Notes: generated by a model not told the origin, from the letters alone. DNA of 64,000 nt from Fagopyrum homotropicum (GCA_033239125.1 BSWB01000005.1:46546993-46610992); one strand, 5' to 3'. Positions 24,000 to 37,722 are shown, counted from the stretch's first letter. Numbers and translations: made by a program.

Positions 24000-26763
24000 T
24001 GTAACACCCCAAATTCTCGGAACTCGGGGAGCTACTGGTTAGGACCTCACAATGGGTCCCGACCTTGATTTAACAACAACATTACTTGGATCTTACAACA
24101 AGGCACAAATGTACTTAAAACGATTTCGAAACATAATATTTTTATTGTATGAATGTACACATGTGACAGCCTTACAAAAACATAAACATATACATAACAT
24201 GCATGCTGTATGGGAGACTCCCCCGTCCCCATCTAATGAGTACGTGGACCCGGCTGACCATCCGTTCCGGATCACTCTGCAACTGTCTATCTCTACAAAT
24301 CTACAACACGGATGAACCGTTAGCTAACAATCCAAAAATAAGCAGAATAAGGATAGCACAAACACACTCAAGATAACATAAAACAATCAACATGTTGGCA
24401 CACAAACCGGTTATTATCTGTTCATTAAGTGAGTCACCTTATTCCATTTTTCAGTTGTGGCACGAGAAATCTTAAGAGTTCTCGCCTCCGTTCCTTATCC
24501 AACTGGGTGTAGGTCTAGCTTACCTCCGCCGGTAGCATCACTACAAATCGAGTGTGGACTAGTCCCTAAAGAAACCCCCAACGCCCTCAGGCTAACTGAG
24601 CAGAATGCCACCGCCCGTTACTCTTAGGCCAAAGTATAGGTCGGTAGATAATTACTACTAAAATATAACTATAAACATATCATTCACGCACCACCATCAT
24701 TATCCACACTCATATCTAGAAGTCAGCTAAGTAAGCCCAAAGGACTTACCTGAATCGAAACTCGATTCCCATTATATCAACTCGGTCCGCAACTGTTGGG
24801 ACTCAACTGCCTGTCATAAGGGCACATGGATCAAAATATGTCCCATAATCTTAGAAGTCTATAACTTCTAAGATGCTCAATCTCATCAAGAGAAAAAAAT
24901 TACTAAAATGCCCTCTTAAGGTAAAATGACTATTTTACCCCCGGTTCCGAAACTCCTAGATTTGTCTATATCTTAGTTTCAAACTCCCTTTGGAACCCAT
25001 TTCCACAATCTAGTTCTTACGGAAAAGTTTGGTAAAGATTTATAATAGTTACACAAATTTCTAGATTTTCACAAAAGTCGTTAAGGTCCGATTTTGGGTT
25101 AAGATACGACGCTTGAATAAAAAGATAAAAATTCCGGAATAAATCTCTAGATTCTATATGATATGCATACTAATCATAGGAGCAAAGGTCTCTCAAAAAT
25201 ATTCAACCATAACTCTTACATAAATTACACAAGTTTGAAAGAAAAGCTGAAATTACTATACTTAGCCAAATTTTCCACTGCTGTAAAAACAGCCCAACTG
25301 TCCTACTTTGAGTCCTTATAAGTTCTAATCCGACCGTTAACTTTCTTCCAAATTTTAACACAATAAACTACATAAATCAATCTACAATATATCAAAAATT
25401 CAACGGTGGATGTTCAATCTAAGGTGTCCAAACTAGCTCCTAAAGTTGGCATATCAGGGATGGAAAAAGGTATGCAGAAGGTCTCACATTCGATTCTCTC
25501 TGTCTACAAAATCTTCCATTATTTTTACCTAGAGATCTCTAGTTCGAAACCCACTGATCACTAATCATGCCTGAACCTTATCCACACCTATACTGCTCAC
25601 AACTTCTTCCCTGCTGAACTTTCTAGCCTGTTTTATGTCCAGCCTACACAATCATCTATATCACTCTCATCCCTATTCATCAAACCTCAAGTGGAACTCC
25701 TTATACAACAGTAGATACTGAGGTTACAAGTTGTGTTTACTTACCCGCTACAGTGAAGGTATTGTTTGTTGTTGATCTCCACAAAGATGAGCCCAACCTG
25801 GATCTCAAAACGCTGTTGCTACAGCTGCTGTGTTAGAATTAAGGAGGGGAGAGAATACTGCCTACTCAGGAGAAGAGGGAAGTTAACAGCAGGTGCAAGG
25901 GCTTACCCGTTCTTCGTCTACAACAGGCTGAGCAACCGGTATGCTCCAGTCTCGTACCCCTTGGAGGCGTGCAATCGCTTGGAGTACAGAGGTGAAGATC
26001 CCGCGTCGAGTGCTGAGGTTGATGAAAAGTCCCGGGGTGGTTTGCTGGTTGCAGAAGCGAGATGCAACGGCGGCGTGACAACACCAGGCGGGTGTTTGTA
26101 GAAGGTTGCTTGACTCTTCTGCATTCCTGGCGGTGAGGTGATGTTCACAGCTGTGTCTTCGACTCGGTGGTACTGGCGGCTGAGCAGAAGAGAGGTGGGG
26201 GATGGTGTCGGTTTACAGAAAGCGCGAGAAGGTTGCGTGGTAGAGAGGGAGACCGTCCAGGAGGGTCGGTGAACGAGCGTCTTCGACTCGGTTGCAGTTG
26301 TCTCGAAACGCCGGAGGTAGATGCTGCTCCCATCGATCGTGTAGAAGGTAGAGGAAGGAGATGATACGGCGGTTAAGGTAGGGTTAATTAGGTTTAACGT
26401 GAAAATTTGATTAGGTTAGGATTAGTTTAATGATATGGCTGATGGGCTGAAAGTGGGCCTACTAGTGGGTTATATCCGGCCTCTCTCTCTTTAAAACAGG
26501 ATCCGAAACTCGTTACTTATATGCGGGAATTTATATAATACGGAATTAAATTCCGTATTATATAAATTGTTATTATTATTTTAAGGTGCGTAATTTATTT
26601 CCGATTACAAGGTTTCATCATTTTATGTGACTTAAGGTCACATAAAATGATAGAACTTAAAACTCGTTTTAATTTTTTTTTATTTATTCATTTATTTAAG
26701 ATTGACGTATCGGAATTCAGTTAACTTCATGTTTAACGGGATTTAAAATTTTCGGTTATTACA
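24000..26763 (-). mobile_element. Solo LTR of the 3067-13168 gypsy family, inverted
   Basis: Flanked by AATAA at 23995-23999 and 26764-26768. On the minus strand it starts TGTAATAACCGAAAATTTTA and ends GGGGTGTTACA, matching the resident gypsy LTR. Both LTR palindromes are kept (26535-26562 and 26618-26650). No internal region remains. Open frames at 25766-26364 lie in the part corresponding to the GC-rich LTR block and are not considered genes. Confidence 0.92.
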
Positions 26764-27086
26764 AATAAGGATATGAGACCCGCCTAAATGCTAATGGTTG
26801 TTATGATTGAAAATGATTTTTTAAAAAATAATCCTTTCAAATTCTTATCATTACTAAACATTTTCAAAAACTAAAACCATTTTTTAATAATTAGGGTACA
26901 AGTTTTATACGAATTAAAGTACAAAACCCTATAAATCTATTATACATACTAAAACAGAGTACATGATTTGGTGACGTGGCACGCTGTGGAAGCAGCAATC
27001 AAATGGAGCTCCCACAATTTTTTGGCCAATAAATCTTTATTTTTTAAGCCATAAAATCTTTTTTTTCCTAAACTAACGCACTGCTA

Positions 27087-27255
27087 TTCAAAATTATACG
27101 TAACTTTTTTTGTTGGAGATTCTCCAAGATTTTATAGGCCAATAAATATTTATTTTTTGTGGGAGGAAACCTTTTTTTACTAACCTAACAAACTTATATT
27201 CAAAATTGTACGTAACTTTTTTTTTTTGAGATTTTCCAAGATTTTATAGGTTATA
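27087..27255 (+). repeat. Tandem duplication in Helitron 5' region
   Basis: A segment of about 105 bp beginning ATTCAAAATT and containing TACGTAACTTTTTTT and CCAAGATTTTATAGG occurs twice in a row near the Helitron 5' end. Confidence 0.7.
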
Positions 27256-27425
27256 GTCAAATCTCCTTTTTTTTATTTTTATTATTTATAATAGATTATT
27301 AATCAATATAAAAAATCTAATCAAATCTATTTTTTTACGTTCTTATCTGTTCCAAGAAAATTCCACAACACACTTCCTACGATTTCTATTTTATAAATAC
27401 TCCACTCCATAACGTAAAATTGTAT

Positions 27426-27633
27426 CCGCTGCTTTCTTATTCTTCTCTTAACCTATTATCGGCTGCTTTACTATTCTTCTATTGACCTATTATCGGCTGC
27501 TTTGCTATTCTTCTCTTGACCTATTATCGGTTGCTTTGCTATTCTTCTCTTGACCTATTCTCGGCTGCTTTGCTATTCTTCTCTTGACCTATTATCGGCT
27601 CCTTTGCTATTCTTCTCTCTCTTGACCTATTAT
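27426..27633 (+). repeat. 34-bp tandem repeat, about six copies
   Basis: Units containing GGCTGCTTTGCTATTCTTCT and TTGACCTATTAT start near 27426, 27460, 27494, 27528, 27562 and 27596. The array lies between the Helitron 5' end and the RPA-like gene, probably in the transcribed leader. Confidence 0.85.
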
Positions 27634-28492
27634 CATACTTATTGATTCGTTCAAATAGAGGTATGTGCTTGATTTACTTTGTTTATATATAAATAGTTTG
27701 ATTCTCAGCTTATTATAATTGTTTGTTTGTAAATTAAATATTTGGATTTATAAGTCACAAAAATTCTAAATATAATTCGGATTTTTTATTCTTTTCCAAA
27801 AATAAATTTTAAAATGTTTTCAAAATAATTGATTGTATCTTCAATCTTTAGATATGTTACAATGTATAAATTGTATTTTGTCAAAATATTTTTAAAAAAG
27901 GTGTATGCGTTAAAGATTTTAAACCGAACGGAGTTTTATTCTCAAAAGATTTTAAACTATTTTAAATATGTATATTTTCTCAAAAATATTTTACATATTA
28001 TTTTGTTAAAAGATACACTACTTTTGGGCTAAAATAGTGTATCTTAAATATGTATATTTCAGCAAAAGATTTTAAACTATTTTAATGATTACAATTGATT
28101 TCGTTAACAAAAAATATCCGAAACAAATATTTTTAAAAACAGTGTATTTCGGGATATTATTTACAAATAATTTTCAGAACAAAATAGTTTGTTACGTCAA
28201 AATATTTTGAAAATTGATCAGATTTGATTTCTTTTCTAACTGAGTAAATTATTGGAATTTTTCAATAAAAGATATTAAACATATATTTATATACAATTTT
28301 TTCTAATTATATATTTTATTGATTCCTTCTGTTATTGTTTTCAAAATATCCCTCAACAAAATTTTTTAAAATTTTGTTGTTGTAAGCCCCAAAATTATTT
28401 TAAAAAATGTTCAATATATTGATTTAAAAAAACAGAACTGAATTTTTTTCTTATTCAAAAAATTAGAAAATTTTTTTCTTGAAAATCGGATC

Positions 28493-29115
28493 TTGAATTT
28501 CGAATTTTATGTATTAAAATTTATTTTTTATTTTTTTACTATATTATTTATTACTGTTTTCAATTTTGGTTTATATTATTTTTTCTGAAATTTTAAATAA
28601 ATAAACAGATTTTGATTTTGTTTCCAAAACTGATCGATTTTGATTTCCAAAATTGATCGGATATTGATTTCGTTTTCAAAAATTTCAAAAAAAACCCGAA
28701 ATCCGAATTAAAATTTGTTTCTGATTTTTTACTATTTTTTCTATTACAGTTTTTTAGAAATTGTTTTATATTATTGATTCCGAAATTTTAAATAAGTAAA
28801 CGGAATTTGATTTTAATATTTAAAATATCGAAATTTCCATGTTAAAATTCATTTTTGATTTTTTCTACTATTTTTTTATTACCTTTTTCGTTTATTAGTT
28901 TATATTAATTTTTTTCAAAATTTTAAATAAATAAAAGGATTTTGATTTCGTTTACAAAAAGTGATCAGATCTTGATCCGATTTTAAAAAATATCCTGAAT
29001 TTCGAATTTTCCGTTTTAAAATTTATTTCGGATTTTTTTTTACTAATTTGCATATTATTGTTTTCAATTTTGGTTTATATTATTTCTTTCGAATTTTTTA
29101 ATTAATTTAAGGGAT
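28493..29115 (+). repeat. About 150-bp degenerate AT-rich tandem repeats, about four copies
   Basis: Blocks near 28493, 28700, 28826 and 28992 share AAATTTATTTTTGATTTTTT-like, TTTCAATTTTGGTTTATATT-like and AAATTTTAAATAAATAAA-like words in the same order. They lie just upstream of the RPA-like gene. No coding potential. Confidence 0.55.
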
Positions 29116-29306
29116 TTTAAATAATTCAAAAATATCATGATATTCGTTTTTATCTTTAATATTTGTTTTTTCTCAACATAATTTTTTTCAACAAAACTTT
29201 GATCAGATTTGATTTTTTTAATGTCGATATTAATAAAAAAATTTGATCAGATTTATTTTTAAATATATCTCTATTTTATTTATATTTTTTAGAAATATTT
29301 TTCACA

Positions 29307-31833
29307 ATGACAACAAAATCTAAAGGTAAGATTTTGTAAGTTATTTATATTTTTTCTTTTTATTTACAAAATATTTGTTAAGGTTAAATTGAAAAAATAT
29401 TTAATTTGATTTTTTTTATAAATATATCATTAGTTCTCATATATAAAAGTTGATGTCATTTCATTCAAAACACATAAAATATATATCATTTTATAGTACT
29501 TTGACTCATTTTCTAATTATTTGTACTAATGTAGGTTTTCAAGAAAATGAACGACTCAAATACTTTGGATGAAATTAACATGAACTACCGTCTTAAATGG
29601 AATATCTTTGTTACGGTTTGTCACTTGTGGAGAAACATTTCAAACAAAAATCCAAGTGAAATCTACTCAATGGATATGATGTTGTCCGATCGGAAGGTAT
29701 GATGTATTTATTTTTGAACTTTTTAATGTTATTTTTAATTTATTATAATGTATATTATCTATTACTACTTATTATTATTATTGCAATTGCAAGGTAACAG
29801 AATATTTGCTACTATTCGAAACGAGGAAATGGATCAGTATTCCTTTTTACGTGTGGGATCAAGTTATTCGATTACCAATTTTGGTATCTCTAATAAACAC
29901 GGTCAATTTTTATATTCTCCTTTGCCCCACAAGATAATATTCTTCCGGAACACATCTTGTATTCCGGTAGATAAGCCTGAAATTCCAAAGAATGTATTTT
30001 ATTTAACTAATTTTCAGACAATTTGGAGTAAAAAAGTTGATAAACGTCGTTTAGTGGGTAAGAATTTTATATAAGGAAACTTACATTTTTTTTTTAAGAT
30101 AATTAATGTTCTCATTTTTTTTCATTTACAGATGTTATTGGCCAAGTGGTTTCAATAGGTCCTTTAAACGATGAGTTTTAAAGACGAGATATATACATTC
30201 GGAACTTAAGGTTCTTATTTTACAAATTTATTCTTACTAAAATACAAAGTACTTCCTTTATAATACTCAAAATTTATAATATTATTATTTCAGGAACGAG
30301 ACTTTGAAGTGCACTATGTGGAACCCATATTGTTACCAATTTGACCGTTTTGAAAAAAATGATCAAATGAAAGATATTATCATAGTAATCATACAATTTG
30401 TTATGATAAAGGAATGGAGTGGTAAGAATAAATATTTGTTATTCACTATCATTTTGTTTTATCGTTAGAATTCAATAGACATTCGTATTTTCTATAAGGA
30501 TAATGTAACATATGGTGTTAAACGTTTTTTAGGTCAAAGTTATGTTTCTAACACGGTTGGCGGTACGAAAATATTATTTGATGATGATATTCCAGAAATA
30601 GCGCAGTTCAGAAAAAGGTAATATTTTTATATTCATTTAGACTCTTTTGCAATAATGAATTAATAAATACTTCTTTAATATATCACTAATTTATAATGTA
30701 TAATATTTAAACAACTTAAATGATCTCAATGAGTCTGGTGTCATGCCTAATATATCAGTTCCAGAAATTATCCCGACGTACTCTATATCGGATCATTTTC
30801 TCCGTAAAAATACAAGGAAATCAATTAAGGGGATTCTTGATACTACGGAGGCAGGCTCATGTGTTACTATTGCAACTGTGGAAAGCATCGATAATTTGTT
30901 TGGATGGTATTATAATGCATGTAAAACATGCATGTCAAGGCTTGAATTGGACGGTAGCAACTATAGATGCAAGAGATGTGACAAAATCGTCCAATTTCCC
31001 ATCCCTAGGTACAAATTTATCATTTAATGTATAATATATTTTACACGTTAAATGTTTTTTTTGCCCTAAAAACATCTAACAATATTGTTGTTATTACAAT
31101 ATAGGATGAAACTTTCCTTGAGGGTTAACGATACGTCGGGAAGCACTGTGTTTATCATGTTTGAGAGGCACATTAAACAGTTAGTCAAAAAGTCCGTGTC
31201 CACAATACAAGAGTCGTTGCCAATGGTATTATTTTTCATTTATTGTATACTCTAATGATGTTATTTTTTGTATTATTTGTAGTAACTTACCACCCTCTAT
31301 TTCTTTAAACAGGATACAGATATGTTTGAAATCCCAAGTAATTTTAATGTTTTCTTAAACAAAACATTTTTGTTCACAATTGTCGTATCCAATTACAATA
31401 TTGGGCAAAAAGGGAATTTTTCTGCCGGTTACACCATAACTAAATTTATCGATGATCCAACCATTGTAAAAGAGTTCAAAGTTTTACATTCTATAAATGA
31501 GGTAACAAGATGATTTGTATACAATGAGCATTACAATTATATAAATTATATTATGTTTATATACAATATCAATAATTTGATTTATTAATTTTTCAGGAGG
31601 TAACTTTTGACTGTGGTGGAATACAAGATGACTGTGTGAGCATTACTCCCGCCAAGAGAAAGATCTGACATATAAATGCGGATCCTAACAACACCGTATG
31701 TGATATTCCGTACGACGACCGTGGCAAGCGCAAATTGTTTGAGGATGATAGTGATACAATTGATCTTGAAAGAGAGCTAAACTCCCAAGTTCGCCCTTCA
31801 AATAAGTTGGTCAATGTGAAGGTCGAAAAATGA
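29307..31833 (+). pseudogene. Helitron-encoded RPA1-like single-strand DNA-binding protein
   Basis: Exons I can place: 29307-29325, 29535-29696, 29794-30057, 30132-30210, 30294-30421, 30533-30617, about 30727-31008, 31105-31225, 31313-31501 and 31597-31833. The N-terminal OB-fold region has NRIFATIRNE and SYSITNFGIS, as in the large replication protein A subunit. A four-Cys zinc site, CKTCMS with CKRCDK, is near 30930-30990 as in RPA1 DNA-binding domain C. Plant Helitrons commonly carry such a gene, thought to help handle single-stranded DNA during rolling-circle transposition. Stops at 30179 and 31666 and one poor acceptor near 30710 mark it as decayed. Confidence 0.75.
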
Positions 31834-34800
31834 ACGATATTGTCAAATTATCAGCTTTTATTGTCTTGACTTTTCTTTATTGTATTTATTTTTTGAGTTA
31901 TTTTATATTTGCAAACTTATATTTTAAACTATTTATGTCAATAAAAGGTGAAAAAATACGTAGCTATGGTTCTTACAACATCTACTCACATTTATTTATA
32001 ATTCCTAATAAACATAATTTTCGCTTCAAATAAAAAGGGGAAATCAAAAGTTTACCTTTTTTTATTCATATCTAGATTATTTAACAAACTGTATAATTCT
32101 TTTTATATGATCAAACTTTTTTATTTTAAGAGGTGTTCATAAATAAAATATAAAATATTAAATTCAAAATAAGAAATTCTGTGAACAAACTTTTAGAATA
32201 AAAATTAGTTAAAAAAACGATCGGTTAATTAAAAGAAAGTTTATCTTATATAAAAAAAACGTTTATTTTATTATTGTGTTCATAAAAAATCTACACATTA
32301 TTTAAAAAACTCTATCTTATATAAAAATTATATCTTATATAAAAAACGTTGATTAATTTCTAAAACCAATCTTTAAAATCCGAAAAAATCTAGACATATT
32401 ATTTATGTTAGTAAAGTGTTTTAGTTAGAGATTTTGTTTAAAAATAACTATATATATAAAAAATTTCAAAATAATTTATTGGGATGACAATATTTTCGAA
32501 ATAATTTATTCTGCAACGTTGGGAATCGAGTCAATCAAGAAAGAGACTTTGCTTGACGCTTCGCGAGTTTGTATCATTCCGACTACAGTTTAGAGACGGA
32601 GAAGGGAACACTCTGTTTATGTCTAGGAGGTTGTTTCAACAATTTGTTGTGGATGCTTATACGATGATCGAATCTCAGAGGCTGACCTATTTAAGATTCA
32701 ATCAGAAGAAGCTGAGATCATGTTTGTATTGTAACCTGACATCTGCTGTTGACAGTGGTAATACGGAGGCCTTTTCTACGGGTAAACCGATAGTCTTACC
32801 GTCTTCATATACCGGTGGTTCCAGGTACATGATGCAGAATTACCAAGATGCTATGGCAATTTGCAAAACTATTGGATATCCGGACTTATTCGTAACCTTC
32901 ACTTGCAACTCCAAATGGCCTGAAATTACCAGATATTGTAAAGCAAGAGGTGTTGAACCCGTCGATCATCCGGATGTCGTTTGTAGGGTGTTTAAAATGA
33001 AGTTGGTTCAGATGATTAAGGATATTAGACACAACAATATCTTTGGAAAGGTTTCAACACGTATTTCCCTTAAACTTTATCCCTTGATATTACTAAATAA
33101 TAACAACGTTAGTGTTAATTTCCAACCAAAATGAGAATTATCCAATGGAAATAAACACTTGAAATTAATCTAACTATGTATCTTATACTTATAGTTTGAT
33201 TATTGGCTTCTTTTAAAATTTTAAAATATAATGTTGTATTAACATTACTTTTCTTATATTGCCTCAGTGATATACACTATTGAGTTTCAGAAGCGAGGTC
33301 TTCCGCATGCTCATATTCTCATATTTCTTCACTTTGAAAACAAGTGCAGTACTGTCGAAGACATAGATCGTATTATATCTGCTGAGATTCCAGATCCCGT
33401 TGAACATCCATTTCTACACCAAGCTGTTAAGGAATGTATGATGCACGGTCCTTGTGGATCTATGAATCCAAAGTGTATTTGTATGGAAGACAACAAATGC
33501 ACCAAGTACTATCCTAGGAGCTTCGTTGAGAATACCATTGTTGCTGATGATGGATATCACGTGTACAAACGACGCGATTTGGGAATAAGCGTTGTCAAAG
33601 GAGGATTTGAATTGGATAACAGGAGTGTGATTCCCCACAACCCCTTTCTTATGTTAAGGTACAATGTGCACATAAATGTTGAATGGTGCAATCAGACACG
33701 TACAAGTATTTGTTCAAGTATGTGAACAAGGGTAGTGCTCGTAACCTTGTCAAAATCACGGACGACAGTGTTCCTGCTGGACAATCAAGAGCCAGAGACG
33801 AAATAAAAGACCACACGGATGCTAGGTACGTATCTACGTGTGAGGCAGTCTGATGTATATTTAAATTCCCCATCCATTATAGGATAATACTTGGTGCATT
33901 TGTTGTCTTCCATACAAATAAACTTTGGAAGGATATACCACGTTGCACCTGGTTCTGGAGAGAGGTACTACTTGAGGGTTTTGCTGAATCATATTAAGGG
34001 TCCTACATGCTACGAGGAAATTCGGACAATCAACGGTACACTATATGCCACATTTAGGGAAGCATGTTATGCTATGGGGTTGTTGGATGACGACCGGGAA
34101 TACATTGACGGTATAAAAGAAGTAAGTTTTTGGGGAACTGCTGGTTATCTTCGGAATTTATTCGTCATGTTGTATCTCTCAGGTAGCATGTCGTCGCCTC
34201 ATCTGGTTTGGGCCGAAGTATGGAAGTACTTATTTGATGATATTCTTGCACGACAGAGAAGGGTGTTGCGTAATAATGGTATGCTTTCTTTCATGTATAT
34301 GAATTTAATTCGAGTTTTGCATTATTTTTTCAATTTGTTTAGTATATTTTGTCCTAGGTAAGTAAACATGTTTAACTTGGTTTATTTGTACGTAGATTTG
34401 CAATTAGATGATACCGTGCTGCAAAATTACGCCTTGGTTGAGATAGAGAAACTTTTACAGAGGAACGTCGGCAGTTTGAAGACGAATAAGTCTATGCCTT
34501 ATCCTGATGAAGCCTTGATTATGGAGCAGCATAATAGACTAATTCAAGATGAACTAAACTATGATCAATCCCAGTTATCTTTGGACCATGACAGATTGGT
34601 TTCCAGTTTCACTGACGAGCAGAGGGGAGTGTATGATCAGATTATGTGTGATGTGTCCGGATAAGGGGGGGTGTTTTTTCTTTATGGATACGGTGGAACA
34701 GGAAAGATTTTTATATGGAGATCCCTTTCGGCTGGTTTGAGGAGTAAAGGTGAGATCGTTCTAACAGTTGCTTCGAGTGGTAATGCAGCTCTCTTACTTC

Positions 34801-34888
34801 CAGGCGGTTGAACCGCTCATTCGAGGTTTAGCATCCAAATAAATGTTGACGAAAGTTCAACATGCAACATTCGTGCAGGTATTAAATA

Positions 34889-35470
34889 TATTATTTATCT
34901 ATCCGTAAATAAGATTTATGCTTGTTAAATTATGGAAATAAAGATATTATTTATCCAAAGATAAGATTTATGGTTTTTAATTTATGTAAATAAATATATT
35001 ATTTATCTATCCGTAAATAAGATTTATGCTTGTTAAATTATGGAAATAAAGATATTATTTATCCAAAGATAATTTTTTTATTTAATTTAAAATAAAATAA
35101 AGATATTATTTTTCTAAAAATAAAATAAAATAAAATAAATATATTATAAAGCTTGTCCGTCACGGACAAGCTTTATTAAATTACTAATAACGCACATTTG
35201 TCCGTCACGGACAAATGTGCGTTATTAGTAAAAAAAGTATGCGCTAAATAACAGCGGCCTATATTTATTTACATAAATTAAAAACCATAAATCTTATCTT
35301 TGGATAAATAATATCTTTATTTTCATAATTTAACAAGCATAAATCTTATTTACGGATAGATAAATAATATATTTATTTACATAAATTAAAAACCATAAAT
35401 CTTATCTTTGGATAAATAATATCTTTATTTCCATAATTTAACAAGCATAAATCTTATTTCCGGTTAAATA
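34889..35470. repeat. Long inverted repeat with internal direct repeats
   Basis: Left arm 34889-about 35072 and right arm about 35267-35470 are nearly perfect reverse complements. Each arm holds two direct copies of a unit of about 115 bp containing AAGATTTATGCTTGTTAAATT. The loop, about 35073-35266, contains two further palindromes. A transcript through it would fold into a stem of about 0.2 kb. It starts ten bases after the helicase intron donor and marks the left side of MULE copy 2. Confidence 0.85.
35152..35229. repeat. Two TTGTCCGTCACGGACAA palindromes, left flank of MULE copy 2
   Basis: The first is centred at 35161 (CTTGTCCGT/ACGGACAAG). The second spans 35183-35229: two perfect 23-base arms around a single C, 47 bp in all. 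Both sit in the loop of the larger inverted repeat. Confidence 0.95.
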
Positions 35471-35648
35471 AATAATATCTTTATTTTCATAAATCTTATT
35501 TGTGGATAAATAATATCTTTGTTTCCATAATTTAACAACCCTAAATCAATATTTTTCATCCTATAAAAACCGTAGTCAATCCCCTCCAACCCTCATTCAG
35601 CCATCTACTCATAAAGTCTATTGTTATTAAAAAAAAGCAACTTAACAA

Positions 35649-37722
35649 TGTCATACGAGGAAGATTACGATATTGATGATGAAGAAAGATGTTTGAGTTT
35701 TGAGAACGAAGACGAAAATAATGTTGAGGTAAGTCTTGTTTATTTTGATCATTAAAGTTGAAATCATTAATCGTGTTTGAACTTAGATATTTAACCATTG
35801 ATCGAGTCGATTGAAGGCTCTTATGAACGCACTTGATCGTATTTTCCCAGAAACACAGTTTCTTTTATGTCGCCGTCACATATTCAAAAACATTGAAGGA
35901 AGGGCTAGGAATAATCACATGGATAAAAAACTCGCTCGAATATTTGCCAATAGTTACTCGGGTTTATTTACATCTAAAACTGAAGAGTCTTACGAGAGAC
36001 GGTTAAATGAACTTGAAAACAAGTGGAAGAGGAGAGGACATCTTCTGCAATATGTGAGGACGCAATGGCTAGATCCTTACAAAAGACGAATTGTTTCCGC
36101 GTGGACGGATCAATATATGAACTTCAAAAGTAACACGACGAATAGGTACGTATTTCAAAGCAATTTAAAATTTAATTACCCGATTTGACGTTAACTCTTT
36201 TATTTCTCAACAGGGCAGAAACTGCACACTTTGTTCTGAAACAATTTATGAAAACAAGTTCTGCGAAGTTGGATACAATTTTCAGGTTCTATCACTCTTT
36301 GATGAGGATTCAGTTGGATAAGATCATCGGTTCGTTCAACGAGAGCATGTCAAAAAAGATCACATGGACTTCTTGTGTTAAACAATTTCAGTCGTTGCAC
36401 CACAACATCTCCCTCAAAGCTTTTTTACTTATTATCGATGAGTACAATAAAGCTCGTGCTAACAAGCCCGATGGTCCGTGCACATGTTCATTTCCGACGA
36501 CTCATGGTCTGCCGTGTATGCACTTTATTTGGGGTTATATGAAGAAAGAAATGTCTATCCCTCTTACAGATGTGCCTGAATTCTAGAAAAAGTTAGATAT
36601 CGATGACGTGGTTCCGGACTCAGAAAAAGGACGAGACGTGCGTCGAGTTGCAAGAAATTTAATGACGGAATTCTGCGAGAAAGATTTTCCAAACCTGAGC
36701 CCTACTCGACAGTTGGATGTTGTAAATAAAGCTATAGAAACTGCTTTTCCGGAGAGGACCAGTTTGCGGGAACCTGCTAGGGTTGTGACTAAAGGAAGAC
36801 CGAAGGACAGTCCAAACAAAAGATTGCCATCCGATTGGGAGTTAGGAGGTACCCCACCCAAAAAACAAAGAGGTCGACCCCCAAAGAACCCTATTCCAGT
36901 ATCAAGTCCATCTCCTATTCCAGTATCAAGTCCATCTCCTAATACCGATTTACCACCCAAAACACCTTTAAAGAGAAGTATATCCAAGCATAACCCTGAT
37001 ATTTTAGTAGAGTGGCCTGGGGCGATTCGCATTTGGATGAAAAAGTATGTAATCAGTTGGAATAATGTTAGAGGGGATGGAAACTGTGGTTTCAGAGCAC
37101 TACATCATGCAATCTACGACACAGACACAAACGAAGGATGGCGGATGATTAGGCGACTGATGTTAGCAGAGCTCCTTTCTTATCGCGAGTTGTATAAGGG
37201 TTTTTTTCATCAACGTAACATCGATCAGACGATTATAGCATTTGGATGGAATGGAGACGGTTTTGCACCACCAGAATATTGGTTTAATGTGACGGACATG
37301 GGGTGTTTAGCTGCCACTGCATTGCAGTGTATTGTTGTAGCGTACGGTGGGTGCGACTACACATATGTTCCACTATATCGTCGAGAAGAAGGAATTACTT
37401 CGAACTTAGAGTTTCCAGAGATCCATATATCAATAGTTCCCAACTAGTATCATTACATCAGGGTATGTCCTTTAACATCTTTTCATTTATCATTTTCGGT
37501 TTTGTTCTTCACAACATATATGTACTAATGTTTTTTTTTATTTTGTTTTAGCTAACACTTGAAGAGGATTGTCCTTTACCAGAAATTCTTAAAACTTGGG
37601 CGCACTTTCGTAACGACACGGTTGATGGTATTGAAGTCAGATTAGCTCATCGCCTCACTCGCTGGAAGGAGTTACATTTACAACATGAACGAATAACACG
37701 GATAGATCTTGGCACAGTTTAG
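35649..37722 (+). pseudogene. MULE transposase-OTU protein, copy 2, N-terminally deleted
   Basis: A short acidic first exon (35649-35729, MSYEEDYDIDDEERCLSFEN) is followed, after an intron, by the C-terminal half of the transposase: ALMNALDRIFPET and LLCRRHIFKN from 35811, exon end 36145, then 36214 onward. The SWIM zinc finger CTCSFPTTHGLPCMH is intact (about 36480). A basic linker with PVSSPSPI repeats leads to an OTU domain with GDGNCGFRA (Cys codon 37085-37087). The DDE region with the first Asp is absent. TAG at 36584 (probable Trp) and TAG at 37445, just before the YHYIRV segment expected to carry the catalytic His, interrupt it. Last exon 37552-37722. Confidence 0.8.

Noticed and set aside
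25766..26364. Frames of 60-111 residues on both strands
   Set aside because: Within the inverted solo LTR and equivalent to the GC-rich LTR block of the gypsy family.
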